64,000 nt of DNA from Tenacibaculum lutimaris (GCF_003610735.1 NZ_RAQM01000007.1:186001-250000); one strand, 5' to 3'. Counted from the stretch's first letter, positions 8,896 to 17,766 are shown. Made by a program: numbers and translations. The notes: generated by a model not told the origin, from the sequence alone.

Positions 8896-9738
8896 ATGAT
8901 AAAGAATATAACGTTATTACATAAAAGAGCAAACAAGTTACAGAGCTTAAAAGTTGTTCTTTTTTTTATTGCATTTTTATGTGGACAAACTCTTTTTTCA
9001 CAAGGGTACAAAATTCCCGAAAAGCCAAAATTTCAAACGAGTGTTTACGACTATATCAATTTATTATCTCCAAGTCAAAAAGCAAGTTTAGAAAATAAGC
9101 TCATTAAATATTCAGATACTACATCAACACAAGTAGTGGTGGCAATTATTAATTCTACAGAAGGAGAGAATATAGGGTATTTAGCAACCAATTGGGCACA
9201 TGAATGGGGGATTGGGCAAAAGAAAGAAGATAATGGGGTGTTTGTGTTACTTGCCCAAAAAGATCGAAAAGTAACTATTAGGACAGGTTACGGAACCGAA
9301 CATTTACTTACTGATTATGTTTCTCGTCAAATTATAGAATATGATATTATTCCTTACTTTAAAAAGGGAGATTATTACGCTGGATTAGATAGCGGAGTAG
9401 AAGCCATTTTTAAGGTGATGAGTGGTGAGTATAAAGGAAGTAGAAAACAAACTAAAGGAAATAGTTTTGGTTTTATTGTCTTTATAATTATTCTCATAGT
9501 GTTTTTCATTATTATTTCTAGTGGGAATAGAGGAAATCGTGGAGGAGGAAGAAATTATAGAAAAACAGATTCTGTTAGAGATTTACTAGATATCATCATT
9601 CTAAGCAACGCAGGAAGAGGCGGATTCGGTGGCGGAAGCTTTGGAGGTGGATCGTCTGGAGGATTCGGTGGCGGTGGCTTCGGAGGAGGTTTCGGCGGTG
9701 GCGGATTTGGTGGCGGTGGAGCTACCGGAGGTTGGTAG
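8896..9738 (+). CDS. TPM domain membrane protein with glycine-rich tail (YgcG-like)
   Basis: 280 residues. A signal peptide or anchor (about residues 17-37, ending TLFSQG) precedes a TPM domain (about 45-175: VYDYINLLSPSQKASLENKL and DNGVFVLLAQKDRKVTIRTG). A membrane segment follows (IVFIIILIVFFIIISS in outline), then about 40 residues of Gly/Phe/Ser repeats ending GGATGGW. The arrangement is the standard YgcG layout: domain outside, disordered tail inside or at the membrane. Function is unproven; it is linked to LemA by context. Confidence 0.9.
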   Translation: MIKNITLLHKRANKLQSLKVVLFFIAFLCGQTLFSQGYKIPEKPKFQTSVYDYINLLSPSQKASLENKLIKYSDTTSTQVVVAIINSTEGENIGYLATNWAHEWGIGQKKEDNGVFVLLAQKDRKVTIRTGYGTEHLLTDYVSRQIIEYDIIPYFKKGDYYAGLDSGVEAIFKVMSGEYKGSRKQTKGNSFGFIVFIIILIVFFIIISSGNRGNRGGGRNYRKTDSVRDLLDIIILSNAGRGGFGGGSFGGGSSGGFGGGGFGGGFGGGGFGGGGATGGW

Positions 9739-9745
9739 TTTGTAA

Positions 9746-10597
9746 ATGAAAAAACTCAGTATATTTTTCTTTTTATTTATTCTTTTAGGTTGTCAAAACT
9801 ATGGACAGCTTAGTGTTGTCACGAATTTACCTAAGTTACTCGATGAGGTTTCTGGAATTCAAAAGGAACCAAATTCTGATAAAATTTGGATGGTAAATGA
9901 TAGTGGCAATAAACCTGAATTATACAGAGTTACTTCTGAAGGAGAAATTGAAAAAACTATATCAATAAACGCTAAAAATTACGATTGGGAAGACATAGCT
10001 TCTGATGACAATGGAAACATTTACATTGCCGATTTTGGAAACAATAATAACAAAAGAAAGAACTTAGTAATTCTAAAAATTAAGGAAGAAGATTTGTTAA
10101 ATGGAGATGATGTTGAGGTAGAAAAAATAAAATTTTCATACCCTAATCAAACCAAGTTTCCACCTAAAAAGAAAGACCGTTTTTTTGATGCAGAATCTTT
10201 AATCTATAAAGATGGTGCTCTCTATATATTCACAAAAAGTAGGGTTAAAAATAAGCACGGAAAAACAATGTTATACAAAGTTCCAGCTACAAAAGGAGAG
10301 TATACAGCTCAGTATATATCTGAGTATGCAAACTGTAACGATGTTCATTGTGCAATAACAGCAGCAGCAATATCACCAGATAAACAAAAAGTGGTTTTGC
10401 TAACACATCAATCTGTTTTAGTATTTACTAATTTTAACGGAGATGATTTTTTTAGTGGAGACGTAAAAGAATACACATTCAATCATATATCTCAAAAAGA
10501 AGGTGTTACTTTTAAAGATGAAAGAACTCTTTATATAACAGATGAAGCTGATAAAATAGGAAGCAGTAAACTGTATGAATTTGTATTAAAGGACTAA
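9746..10597 (+). CDS. Lipoprotein with beta-propeller-like repeats, unknown function
   Basis: 283 residues. The N-terminus is a lipoprotein signal (FLFILLGCQNYG, lipobox LLGC). The mature part has propeller-like strands such as KIWMVNDSGNKPELYRV and WEDIASDDNGNIYIADFGNNNN, resembling SdiA-regulated/NHL-type or esterase-like propellers. I cannot assign a reaction. It begins 7 bases after the TPM gene and is last in its operon, followed by a hairpin at 10603-10634. Confidence 0.7.
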   Translation: MKKLSIFFFLFILLGCQNYGQLSVVTNLPKLLDEVSGIQKEPNSDKIWMVNDSGNKPELYRVTSEGEIEKTISINAKNYDWEDIASDDNGNIYIADFGNNNNKRKNLVILKIKEEDLLNGDDVEVEKIKFSYPNQTKFPPKKKDRFFDAESLIYKDGALYIFTKSRVKNKHGKTMLYKVPATKGEYTAQYISEYANCNDVHCAITAAAISPDKQKVVLLTHQSVLVFTNFNGDDFFSGDVKEYTFNHISQKEGVTFKDERTLYITDEADKIGSSKLYEFVLKD

Positions 10598-10602
10598 AAA
10601 AA

Positions 10603-10634
10603 TCAGTTACCAATGTATGCACATTGATAACTGA
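10603..10634. terminator. Long hairpin between convergent genes, probable terminator
   Basis: A 14-bp stem with one mismatch (10603-10616 with 10621-10634) is closed by the loop ATGC. It lies 5 bases after the lipoprotein stop and faces the convergent gene ending at 10672. There is no strong T-run, so it may act as an mRNA 3' end stabiliser rather than a classic terminator. Confidence 0.6.
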
Positions 10635-10671
10635 GAGAGTTAGGGGAATAATCAACACCTAGTTTGGGTGT

Positions 10672-11124
10672 CTATACGTAATCAATCTGTCTAGAATATC
10701 CTGCATTTATAGCTAATAAAATAGAATCTTCTCGGCTAAAACTAAACGGAATAATAGAGCTTAAAGGTTCTTCAAATTTTTCTTCTATTTTTTGTTTAGA
10801 TAATATCAAAGCTTGCTCTACTAATTTATGATATTCGGTTATAAAGTATTTTTTAGGTAAGTTTTCAAACTTAGCAACATCAAAGTCATAAAATTTTGTT
10901 CTTGTAACAGCTTTGTATTCTTGGTCGTTATGTACAAATAAATAGGTAAGATCAACGTGAATAGTAGTGTTAGCACCACTGGGATCGTCTGGCCAATTAT
11001 AAATTAAAAGATAAGCTCCATCAATACTAACCTTTGGTTTAGAAATTTCCTCAATCTTTTCAAAACTCGTTAAATCACAAGATCCTGTTTTAATAACTTC
11101 TTCTATAGTTTCAACTGTACTCAT
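10672..11124 (-). CDS. Conserved-looking hypothetical protein, 150 aa
   Basis: I do not recognise this protein. It is soluble and acidic, with no signal peptide or membrane segment. The middle alternates strands (SIDGAYLLIYNWPDD, TTIHVDLTYLFVHNDQEYK) and a helix-rich C-terminal half follows. It stands alone on the minus strand between two plus-strand operons. Length, codon use like its neighbours and a clean start at 11124 support a real gene. Confidence 0.6.
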   Translation of the reverse strand: MSTVETIEEVIKTGSCDLTSFEKIEEISKPKVSIDGAYLLIYNWPDDPSGANTTIHVDLTYLFVHNDQEYKAVTRTKFYDFDVAKFENLPKKYFITEYHKLVEQALILSKQKIEEKFEEPLSSIIPFSFSREDSILLAINAGYSRQIDYV

Positions 11125-11187
11125 TATTAATAATTTAATTTTTTAGTCAAATATCTTAGAAATTTGGGGCTGGCTTTTAGGTGTTTT

Positions 11188-11217
11188 ATAAACGCATACT
11201 ATTATTTTATAAACGTT
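11188..11217 (-). promoter_or_regulatory. Paired LytTR-type binding sites upstream of the LytS/LytTR operon
   Basis: Read on the minus strand, 11217-11209 is AACGTTTAT, a full match to the published LytTR half-site consensus [TA][AC][CA]GTTN[AG][TG]. Positions 11196-11188 are TGCGTTTAT, an 8 of 9 match. The sites are in the same orientation, separated by exactly 12 bases (21 bases start to start, two helical turns), the spacing described for this family. The pair ends 28 bases before the first gene of the operon that encodes a LytTR regulator, so autoregulation is inferred. Confidence 0.65.
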
Positions 11218-11234
11218 TTGTTAAAGTGGTGGAT

Positions 11235-11244
11235 AAGGAGGTGA
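11235..11244 (+). promoter_or_regulatory. Extended Shine-Dalgarno sequence before the histidine kinase gene
   Basis: AAGGAGGTGA is a near-complete anti-16S match placed directly before ATG 11246 (GGAGG ends 4 bases before it). Nearly all other genes in the window lack any such motif. It favours 11246 as the start over the internal ATG at 11291. Confidence 0.6.
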
Positions 11245-11245
11245 A

Positions 11246-13126
11246 ATGAAAATATATAATTATTTTAGTTGGCTAATTACTTACAAAAAAATGCCATTGT
11301 TTAAAAGAAGCTACTTTTTATATATCGTCTGTACCCTTTTAGTTTTTTCAGCCTGTAAAAGAAATGATGTAGATAAAGATTTACAAGAATATTTATTAGC
11401 TGTTGATAGTATTTCTCAACAAAAACCAAAAGAAGGATTAAGAAAAATAGATAGTTTATTAGAAAAGAAACAAAATTCTAAAAACAGGGCTTTATTGTTG
11501 TTTAGCAAAGGAGAACTTTTTTACCTGAACGATAAGTTAATAGAGGCAAAAAACATACACTTAGAAACCTACAAATTATTTACAAATCTTAAAGATGATT
11601 ATAATATAGGAAGGAGCTTAATAACATTAAGTGCTACATGTATGAAGCTAAATGAGCTAGAAGATGCTCAAAAGTATGCGTTAGAGGCTTTAGAAATAGG
11701 CGAAAAAATAGAAAATACCCGACTACAAGCAAAGGCAAATAATCAACTATTTAATCTTCATTTTATATTAAAAGATTACGAACAGGCATTGTTTTACATA
11801 AAAAGGTCTGAAGAATTATTTACCGACCCAAATGACCCTAACTCAATTATAGCAATTAAAAGTAATATTGCTGGTGTTTATTTAATGTTAAAGCAATATA
11901 ACAAAGCCTTAGAACAGTTTTCGGAAGCATTAGCTTTGGGTGAGTCGGCGAAAGATCCAAAAACTATCGTAAGTGTTCTTAATAATATTGGATACACGTA
12001 TTTAGAAGCAAAACGTTTTGAAGAAGCAGAGAAGTTTTTACGAGGTGCAGTAAAACTTAACCAAAAAATTAAAACAATTAACGGAGCTCCATACAAAGGT
12101 TTAGGAACCCTTTTTTTAGTAACCAATAAATTAGATTCGGCAGCGGTAAATTACAACAAGGCGATGTCAATTTACAAGGGTAAAAACAATCTTTCTGAAG
12201 AACTAGAAATAAGAGATAAGCTAATATCAATAGCAATTCTTAAAAAGCAGTACCAAAAAGCATTAAACCATCAAATAATACGGGATAGTATAGAAGTGGT
12301 TAAGAGTAAAAAGCAAAACCAAAAACTTCTTCATTTTGCTAATGTGAACTATAAAATTAAAGAAAAAGAAATAGCATTAACCCATCAAAAAGAAATAAAC
12401 AAACAAAATTGGTGGTTAGGAATTAGTGTAATTGTATCGTTGGTACTTATTTTAATTATAGCATTGTTTTTTGGATATAATAATAAGCTAAGAGCGGCTA
12501 ATAAAGCTTCAAAATTAGAACAACGATTGTTAAGAGCTCAAATGAATCCGCATTTTATATTCAACACCTTAGCGGCGATTCAGAATATAACTTTAGAAGG
12601 AAACCCAGTAAAATCATCAAACTATATAGCTAAGTTTTCAAAACTTATTCGACAAAATTTTGATTATGTTCGAAAAGAAGAAATTAGCTTAGAAGAAGAA
12701 CTAGCTATGATTTCTAATTACATAGACACACAACAGCTACGTTTCAATAATAGTTTTAGTTATCATATAAATATTTCTGAAAACTGTGATACAAAACAAG
12801 TAAAAGTACCACCTATGTTGTTACAGCCTTTTGTTGAAAATGCTATTGAATATGGCTTAAAAGAAAAGAAATCAGGAGGAATATTGAACTTAAATATTCG
12901 AAAAACAGGTGAAGAACTGTTTTTTGAAATTGAAGATAATGGAGTAGGAAGGAAGCAAAAAAAGAGTCAAGAAAAAATAGCAAAAGATTTACACGCTACC
13001 GATATTTTTATTGAAAGATTACAGATAAGAAATAAAGGAGAAGAAAAATCTTTTACCATAGAAGATTTACACGATAAGGATGGACACCCATCAGGAACAA
13101 AAGTTGTATTTAAATTAAAGTTATAA
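11246..13126 (+). CDS. TPR-containing LytS-type sensor histidine kinase
   Basis: 626 residues. The N-terminal hydrophobic segment ends in a lipobox-like FSACKR (Cys37), so the sensor part may be lipid-anchored. About residues 60-330 are tetratricopeptide repeats (e.g. ALFYIKRSEELF, AGVYLMLKQYNKALEQFSEAL). A coiled coil and one membrane segment (about 389-411) follow, then a His_kinase domain with RAQMNPHFIFNTLAAIQN (phospho-acceptor His436) and an ATPase domain (PPMLLQPFVENAIEYGL and EIEDNGVGRKQ). It should phosphorylate the LytTR regulator encoded 1 base downstream. The signal sensed by the TPR region is unknown. Confidence 0.93.
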   Translation: MKIYNYFSWLITYKKMPLFKRSYFLYIVCTLLVFSACKRNDVDKDLQEYLLAVDSISQQKPKEGLRKIDSLLEKKQNSKNRALLLFSKGELFYLNDKLIEAKNIHLETYKLFTNLKDDYNIGRSLITLSATCMKLNELEDAQKYALEALEIGEKIENTRLQAKANNQLFNLHFILKDYEQALFYIKRSEELFTDPNDPNSIIAIKSNIAGVYLMLKQYNKALEQFSEALALGESAKDPKTIVSVLNNIGYTYLEAKRFEEAEKFLRGAVKLNQKIKTINGAPYKGLGTLFLVTNKLDSAAVNYNKAMSIYKGKNNLSEELEIRDKLISIAILKKQYQKALNHQIIRDSIEVVKSKKQNQKLLHFANVNYKIKEKEIALTHQKEINKQNWWLGISVIVSLVLILIIALFFGYNNKLRAANKASKLEQRLLRAQMNPHFIFNTLAAIQNITLEGNPVKSSNYIAKFSKLIRQNFDYVRKEEISLEEELAMISNYIDTQQLRFNNSFSYHINISENCDTKQVKVPPMLLQPFVENAIEYGLKEKKSGGILNLNIRKTGEELFFEIEDNGVGRKQKKSQEKIAKDLHATDIFIERLQIRNKGEEKSFTIEDLHDKDGHPSGTKVVFKLKL

Positions 13127-13127
13127 A

Positions 13128-13877
13128 ATGATAAAAGCTGCTATAATAGAAGATGAGTTTAATGCACTAAACACATTAACAAAACTGTTGCAATACACGC
13201 AAAAAGATATAGAAATTGTAGCTAAAATTGATAATGTAGATGAAGCTATAGATTTTTTAAGCAACAATAATTTAGACTTAGTGTTTATAGATATTGAGTT
13301 GATTGGAGGAAATGCTTTTCAAATATTAGAAGCCTTAGAAACCATAAACTTTAAAATGATATTTACCACAGCGTATGATGAATTTGCAATAAAAGCTATT
13401 AAGTTTGATACGGTAGATTATTTATTAAAACCTATAGATTCTGACGAATTAAATGCTTGTATAGAGCGTTTTAGAGCGGACTTTGAAAAAGAGAAAAAGT
13501 ACACGCAAGCACTAAGCAAAATAAATGAGTTTGATAAAAAAGAGGCTCAAAAAACATTGCTTATTAAAACTACCGAAGAGCAACATTTTTTACATGTAGA
13601 TGATATTGTACGTTGCCAATCAGACGGAAGTTATACGCTTTTTTATACTACAGATAAAAAAATAATGAGTGCTAGAAACTTAAAGTATTACGAAAATATT
13701 TTAAGTACACATGCCTTTGCTAGAGTACATCAATCTCACTTAATCAATATAAAATATTTAGCTTCCGTAAGTGCCAATACAGTTAAGTTATCAAGTGGTG
13801 AAAATGTTCCTTTATCATCAAGAAAAAAAACATATTTAAAACAATTTTTAGAGAATTTTAATACGAATACAAAATAA
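13128..13877 (+). CDS. LytTR family response regulator
   Basis: 249 residues. The receiver domain (about 1-120) has acidic Asp8-10 region IIEDEF, phospho-acceptor Asp55 (LVFIDIEL) and the conserved KPID turn. The LytTR DNA-binding domain (about 145-245) carries VDDIVRCQSDGSYTLFY and FARVHQSHLINIKYL. It is partner of the kinase directly upstream and probably binds the paired sites at 11188-11217. Other targets are unknown; the cluster starting at 13970 follows within 92 bases, but I saw no LytTR site in that gap. Confidence 0.95.
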   Translation: MIKAAIIEDEFNALNTLTKLLQYTQKDIEIVAKIDNVDEAIDFLSNNNLDLVFIDIELIGGNAFQILEALETINFKMIFTTAYDEFAIKAIKFDTVDYLLKPIDSDELNACIERFRADFEKEKKYTQALSKINEFDKKEAQKTLLIKTTEEQHFLHVDDIVRCQSDGSYTLFYTTDKKIMSARNLKYYENILSTHAFARVHQSHLINIKYLASVSANTVKLSSGENVPLSSRKKTYLKQFLENFNTNTK

Positions 13878-13969
13878 AAAGTAACACATATAAAACTCAT
13901 TAAAATAGCGCTAAAGTTCCATGTAGTTTTGAGGTGAATAATAGAAAATAACCTTAAAAAAACAATCAT

Positions 13970-14380
13970 ATGGGACTTAAAGAAAAAAGATTTACAAAAA
14001 CTTTTCAAGAAGAAAAATACCCTGCTTTAAAACAACAAATAAACGACGCAGCAGGTTTTGATGTAACAATTGATGTAGAGTGGGAAACCATGTTTGAAGA
14101 TAAGTTTTTACACTTATATGATGACAGTTATCCTAAAATTTACTTCCAACCACTTATTGATGCCTTTTCTGCTATAACTACAGATGATATGGGGAAAGAA
14201 GCATTGACAGAATCGTTAAAAAAAGTAGTTATTACCAATAAAGACGATCATCACAATCCAACACATGCTTACACCTTTGAAGAAGGGGTTTTACAAGTAA
14301 ATCATAGTCCAATTTTAAATGCAGATAAAGTTCAAGATAGAACAGATGCACTTGTTGATTTATTAGAAAACAATTTATAG
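13970..14380 (+). CDS. Hypothetical protein, paralogue of the N-terminal domain of the 15076 gene
   Basis: 136 residues, soluble, no recognised domain. It shares its start (MGLKEKR), FPKIYFQPLI-like core (YPKIYFQPLIDA) and NHSPILNADKV motif with residues 1-140 of the protein at 15076-16236, so the two arose by duplication. It is acidic, lacks a signal peptide and is probably cytoplasmic. It opens a four-gene cluster ending with an M48 peptidase. I do not assign a function. Confidence 0.75.
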   Translation: MGLKEKRFTKTFQEEKYPALKQQINDAAGFDVTIDVEWETMFEDKFLHLYDDSYPKIYFQPLIDAFSAITTDDMGKEALTESLKKVVITNKDDHHNPTHAYTFEEGVLQVNHSPILNADKVQDRTDALVDLLENNL

Positions 14381-14413
14381 TCTAGTAATTCATACCAAAA
14401 AAATAAAATTGCT

Positions 14414-15055
14414 ATGGAAACAGATTATATCAATCAATTTAAAGCGCAATCGCCAGCAGCTATAATTCATAGTATGTTTAGAGAAAAAAAGCAATTAAAA
14501 ATTGCTTTATCACTAAAAAACGGACTTTATGTAGAAGGCTTTATAGTAGACATTGCCAAAGAGGAATACCAAACATTTGTGTGTATGAAAACCGAAGAAC
14601 AAGAAGTATTGTTTTTCGATCTTCAAGAGGTGTCTGTTTTACGAATTAAGCATCCTAAAAAAATAGCAGTTTCATTATCTAAAGGAAATATTAGTCGTCC
14701 ATTAGGAGAAGATCCCATAAGTGTTTTACAATTAAAAAGATGGACTCTTGAGCAAGAACCTTTGTTAGAGGCAACGATTAATTTATCATTTGAAAAACCA
14801 GCATTACAAGAAGCAAATGCTCGATTAAATTGTAAAGATGTTATTGCAAGCTTATTAAAAGCAAAACAGTTAATAGTAGAGGATGAAATGGGGTTAGCAG
14901 CATGGAAAGAAATAGAAACAGTTACTATTACTAATACAGAAACATTACAAGTAACTAAAGAAGGAAATGTTTTAAAAATTGGTGTTGAAATTACTAAAGT
15001 ATTGCCAAAAGAATTAGAGAATCTTTTTATTGAAAAGATAGAAAAAGTACTGTAG
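14414..15055 (+). CDS. Hypothetical protein with possible LSm-like N-terminal domain
   Basis: 213 residues. About 25-80 (KKQLKIALSLKNGLYVEGFI, then DIAKEEYQTFVCM and FFDLQEVSVLRI) follows the strand pattern of Sm/LSm folds: a short helix and five strands with a conserved NG turn. This is a by-eye guess. The C-terminal half (about 105-210) is a separate alpha/beta region with NLSFEKPALQEANARLN. There is no signal peptide. It sits between the two paralogous genes, 33 and 20 bases from its neighbours. Confidence 0.65.
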   Translation: METDYINQFKAQSPAAIIHSMFREKKQLKIALSLKNGLYVEGFIVDIAKEEYQTFVCMKTEEQEVLFFDLQEVSVLRIKHPKKIAVSLSKGNISRPLGEDPISVLQLKRWTLEQEPLLEATINLSFEKPALQEANARLNCKDVIASLLKAKQLIVEDEMGLAAWKEIETVTITNTETLQVTKEGNVLKIGVEITKVLPKELENLFIEKIEKVL

Positions 15056-15075
15056 AATAATAAAATTATTAAAAA

Positions 15076-16236
15076 ATGGGTCTTAAAGAAAAAAGAGCAG
15101 TTCAAACATTTAAAAACGAATCATTTCCAGCATTAGAAGCGGAAATAAATAATAAAGCAGGATTTAACGTATCATTAAACATAGCATGGGATACATTGGT
15201 AGAAGATAAGTTTTCTCACCTTTACAATGATACGTTTCCAAAAATATATTTTCAACCGCTAATAGAAGCTATTAAAGCAGTTAATATTGATGAGATTGGG
15301 GGAGAGTTGCTAAAAAATGGATTAAAAGAAGTAAAGATTGTTAATGAAAACAATGAGCATAATTTAGAAAGAGCAATCACTTTTGTAGATGGGGTATTAA
15401 CCATTAATCACAGCCCAATTATGAATGCTGACAAAGTGGAAGAAAAAACGGAAAGAATTGTACACCTTTTAGAAACGCATTTAGAAGAATTTGCAGGAAG
15501 CGAAGCTAGTGTTGAAAGTACAGAAAACCCTAATAACATTGTAGGAGGAAAGGTAGATAACACTATAAAATTAAGTTTGCCTCAGTTGCACAATCAATAT
15601 GTAGCTTTAGCTTTTGAAAAGCAAGATAACTTAGCTGATGTTGTTGAAGACTTACCATGGAACTGTGATATGCTTCAAGGAACGGTAACTTATGGAGACC
15701 TTACCTTTAAAATGCAAGTATTAGGAACCTACTCTCACAATGAAAAATCATGGTTGTGGGCTTGGGCAAATAAACAAAGTGGTATTCCAGAACAATTTTT
15801 AGAAGCTTCATTACAAATGAAAGCTCTTGGTGAACGTCATGGAATAGAAGATTTACTATCATCAAAAATAGAAACAGAACACGATCCTGGTCATTATTTC
15901 TCATTTGTAGCAACAGGGGTAAACCAAGCAAGTTGCTATGCTCCATTACCTTTTAAAGGGCTAACTGTATATGTATTGCTATACACTGATGTAGTGGATG
16001 AAAAAGAGATAAATATTCCGGCTTTAATCTGTTCACACTTCTCAAAAACAATAACTCGTATGGATTTTGAACACAAGCACGCATTGTTTTGCTATTTAGT
16101 TCAAAAAGGATATGAGGTTGAGGTATCAGGAAACAATATCGTTGCGAAAAAAGGAGAGGATCAAATTTTAGGAATTTTTGACCTAAAAGGAAGGTTATTA
16201 AAATTGTCTAACTCAACAGTTCCAGTAGGAGCTTAA
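15076..16236 (+). CDS. DUF6882-like protein with an N-terminal domain shared with the 13970 gene
   Basis: 386 residues. Residues 1-140 are homologous to the protein at 13970-14380. After a linker rich in Glu/Ser/Asn (about 142-170), the rest resembles DUF6882: LPWNCDMLQGTVTYGDLTF, YSHNEKSWLWAWANKQSG and ATGVNQASCYAPLPFKGLTV. The WLWAWAN segment is the key recognition point. No catalytic motif is visible and no signal peptide is present. It looks like a fusion of the small cluster-specific domain to a DUF6882 module. Function unknown; linked by position to the M48 peptidase gene 13 bases downstream. Confidence 0.75.
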   Translation: MGLKEKRAVQTFKNESFPALEAEINNKAGFNVSLNIAWDTLVEDKFSHLYNDTFPKIYFQPLIEAIKAVNIDEIGGELLKNGLKEVKIVNENNEHNLERAITFVDGVLTINHSPIMNADKVEEKTERIVHLLETHLEEFAGSEASVESTENPNNIVGGKVDNTIKLSLPQLHNQYVALAFEKQDNLADVVEDLPWNCDMLQGTVTYGDLTFKMQVLGTYSHNEKSWLWAWANKQSGIPEQFLEASLQMKALGERHGIEDLLSSKIETEHDPGHYFSFVATGVNQASCYAPLPFKGLTVYVLLYTDVVDEKEINIPALICSHFSKTITRMDFEHKHALFCYLVQKGYEVEVSGNNIVAKKGEDQILGIFDLKGRLLKLSNSTVPVGA

Positions 16237-16249
16237 AAAAGAAAAAAGT

Positions 16250-17740
16250 ATGTACCAATCTACCACATTATCAGAATTAGAAAAAGAACATCAAGAAGCG
16301 TTAACTCAAGCGCAAAATAAAATGATGGAAGATTTGAATCTTGCTCAACAAAATGGTGACAACGATTTAATCCATCAAGCAAGTGTTCATTTTCAAAATA
16401 TAGCAAAAGAATTAGCAGAACAATACACAAAACGTATTGAAGAAATTAATGAGTTAAATCTTAAAAATATTACTGAAAACATTCAAGAGGTATATGATAA
16501 TTCTAGAGCAGAAATTGATTTAAACGCTTTGGTTTATGACGGTGATCGAGATTATGTTTTAAAGTTTCAAGAAGATGAGTTGATTCAAAAAACCTTAGAA
16601 AGAATAAAAGAAAACAACCCAGTTTTCAAGTCGAGAAGACACCTGTTAAAATCAAGTTTACGATTAACAAAAATGTTAGCTCCTGTACTTCATGAAATTG
16701 GGAATCATTGTAAAGAGGTATTGAAACTAAAAGCAGATATTGAGTTTTTCGTGTATCAAGAAGATAAATTCAACGCTTCATGTTATCCACCAGATGAAGA
16801 TAAATTATATATTATTTTAACTTCAGGGATTTTAGAACGCTTTAGTAAAGACGAGTTAGCTTTTGTTATTGGTCATGAAATAGGACATGTATTATTCGAG
16901 CACTTTAATTATCCAGTAAAACATATTTTAGACGAAGGCGCAAACGACTTAGCACCAATTCATGCCATGAAGTTATATGCATGGAATCGTAACGCAGAAA
17001 TTAGTGCCGATAGAGCAGGTTTATTATGTTGTAAGAGTTTTGAAGCAGCAGCAAGAACATTTTTTAAATTATCATCGGGAGTAACTTCTAATTCTTTAGA
17101 TTTTAAATTGAACGAATACATTAATCAATTTTCAGATTTAGAAGAAGTTTTAAATGACGACACGCACGATCCTTCAGATTGGTATAGTAGTCACCCATTT
17201 AGTCCACTTCGTATTAAAGCATTAGAGTTGTTTAATAAGAGTAAGACATATGAGTTATTTAATCCAGCAATTAATGGAGAAATAACAGAGGAGGCAATGG
17301 AGTTAGAAATACAGCGAATTATGTCGTTAATGGAGCCAGAAGATTTAGGAAATGAAACTGAGCATTCAGAAAAAATTCAACGTTTTATGTTCTTAGGAGG
17401 TTATATGATTTCAAAGGCAGATGGTGTTGTGGATGATTCTGAAATACAAGCATTAAGTAGTGTTGTGTCACCATCGGTTTTTGCTCAATGTATGTTAACC
17501 ATTAAAGGATTAACAGAGCAAGACATTATTGATGAAATTATAGCGTTAGCCAAAGAGCTAGATATTGTAATTTCTGTAATGCAAAAACTAAATATTCTAA
17601 GAGATTTATCTATTATTTCTTATGCTGATGGAAGTATAGATGCTGCTGAAGTTGATGTGCTTTACAATTTAGCAAGACAATTATATATAAAAACTGAATT
17701 TATTGATAGAATAATCAGCGACGCCCAGGGTGTTGACTAA
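16250..17740 (+). CDS. M48 family zinc peptidase with C-terminal TerB-like domain
   Basis: 496 residues. The N-terminal third is coiled coil. The peptidase core has HEIGH at 209-213 and the downstream Glu ligand in NAEISADRAGLL, the ExxAD signature of M48 enzymes. No membrane segments are visible, unlike HtpX or Ste24, so it is probably soluble. About residues 375-495 resemble TerB/DjlA-type helical domains (MISKADGVVDDSEIQALSS and IISYADGSIDAAEVDVLYN), with two acidic DG loops that could bind metal. It closes the 13970-17740 cluster. Substrate unknown. Confidence 0.85.
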   Translation: MYQSTTLSELEKEHQEALTQAQNKMMEDLNLAQQNGDNDLIHQASVHFQNIAKELAEQYTKRIEEINELNLKNITENIQEVYDNSRAEIDLNALVYDGDRDYVLKFQEDELIQKTLERIKENNPVFKSRRHLLKSSLRLTKMLAPVLHEIGNHCKEVLKLKADIEFFVYQEDKFNASCYPPDEDKLYIILTSGILERFSKDELAFVIGHEIGHVLFEHFNYPVKHILDEGANDLAPIHAMKLYAWNRNAEISADRAGLLCCKSFEAAARTFFKLSSGVTSNSLDFKLNEYINQFSDLEEVLNDDTHDPSDWYSSHPFSPLRIKALELFNKSKTYELFNPAINGEITEEAMELEIQRIMSLMEPEDLGNETEHSEKIQRFMFLGGYMISKADGVVDDSEIQALSSVVSPSVFAQCMLTIKGLTEQDIIDEIIALAKELDIVISVMQKLNILRDLSIISYADGSIDAAEVDVLYNLARQLYIKTEFIDRIISDAQGVD

Positions 17741-17766
17741 CAATATGATTTTTGTTTATCCATGTT

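Noticed and set aside
9610..9735. DNA tandem repeat near the end of the second TPM gene
   Set aside because: The repetitive bases encode the Gly/Phe/Ser-rich tail normal for YgcG-like proteins; no separate element is needed.
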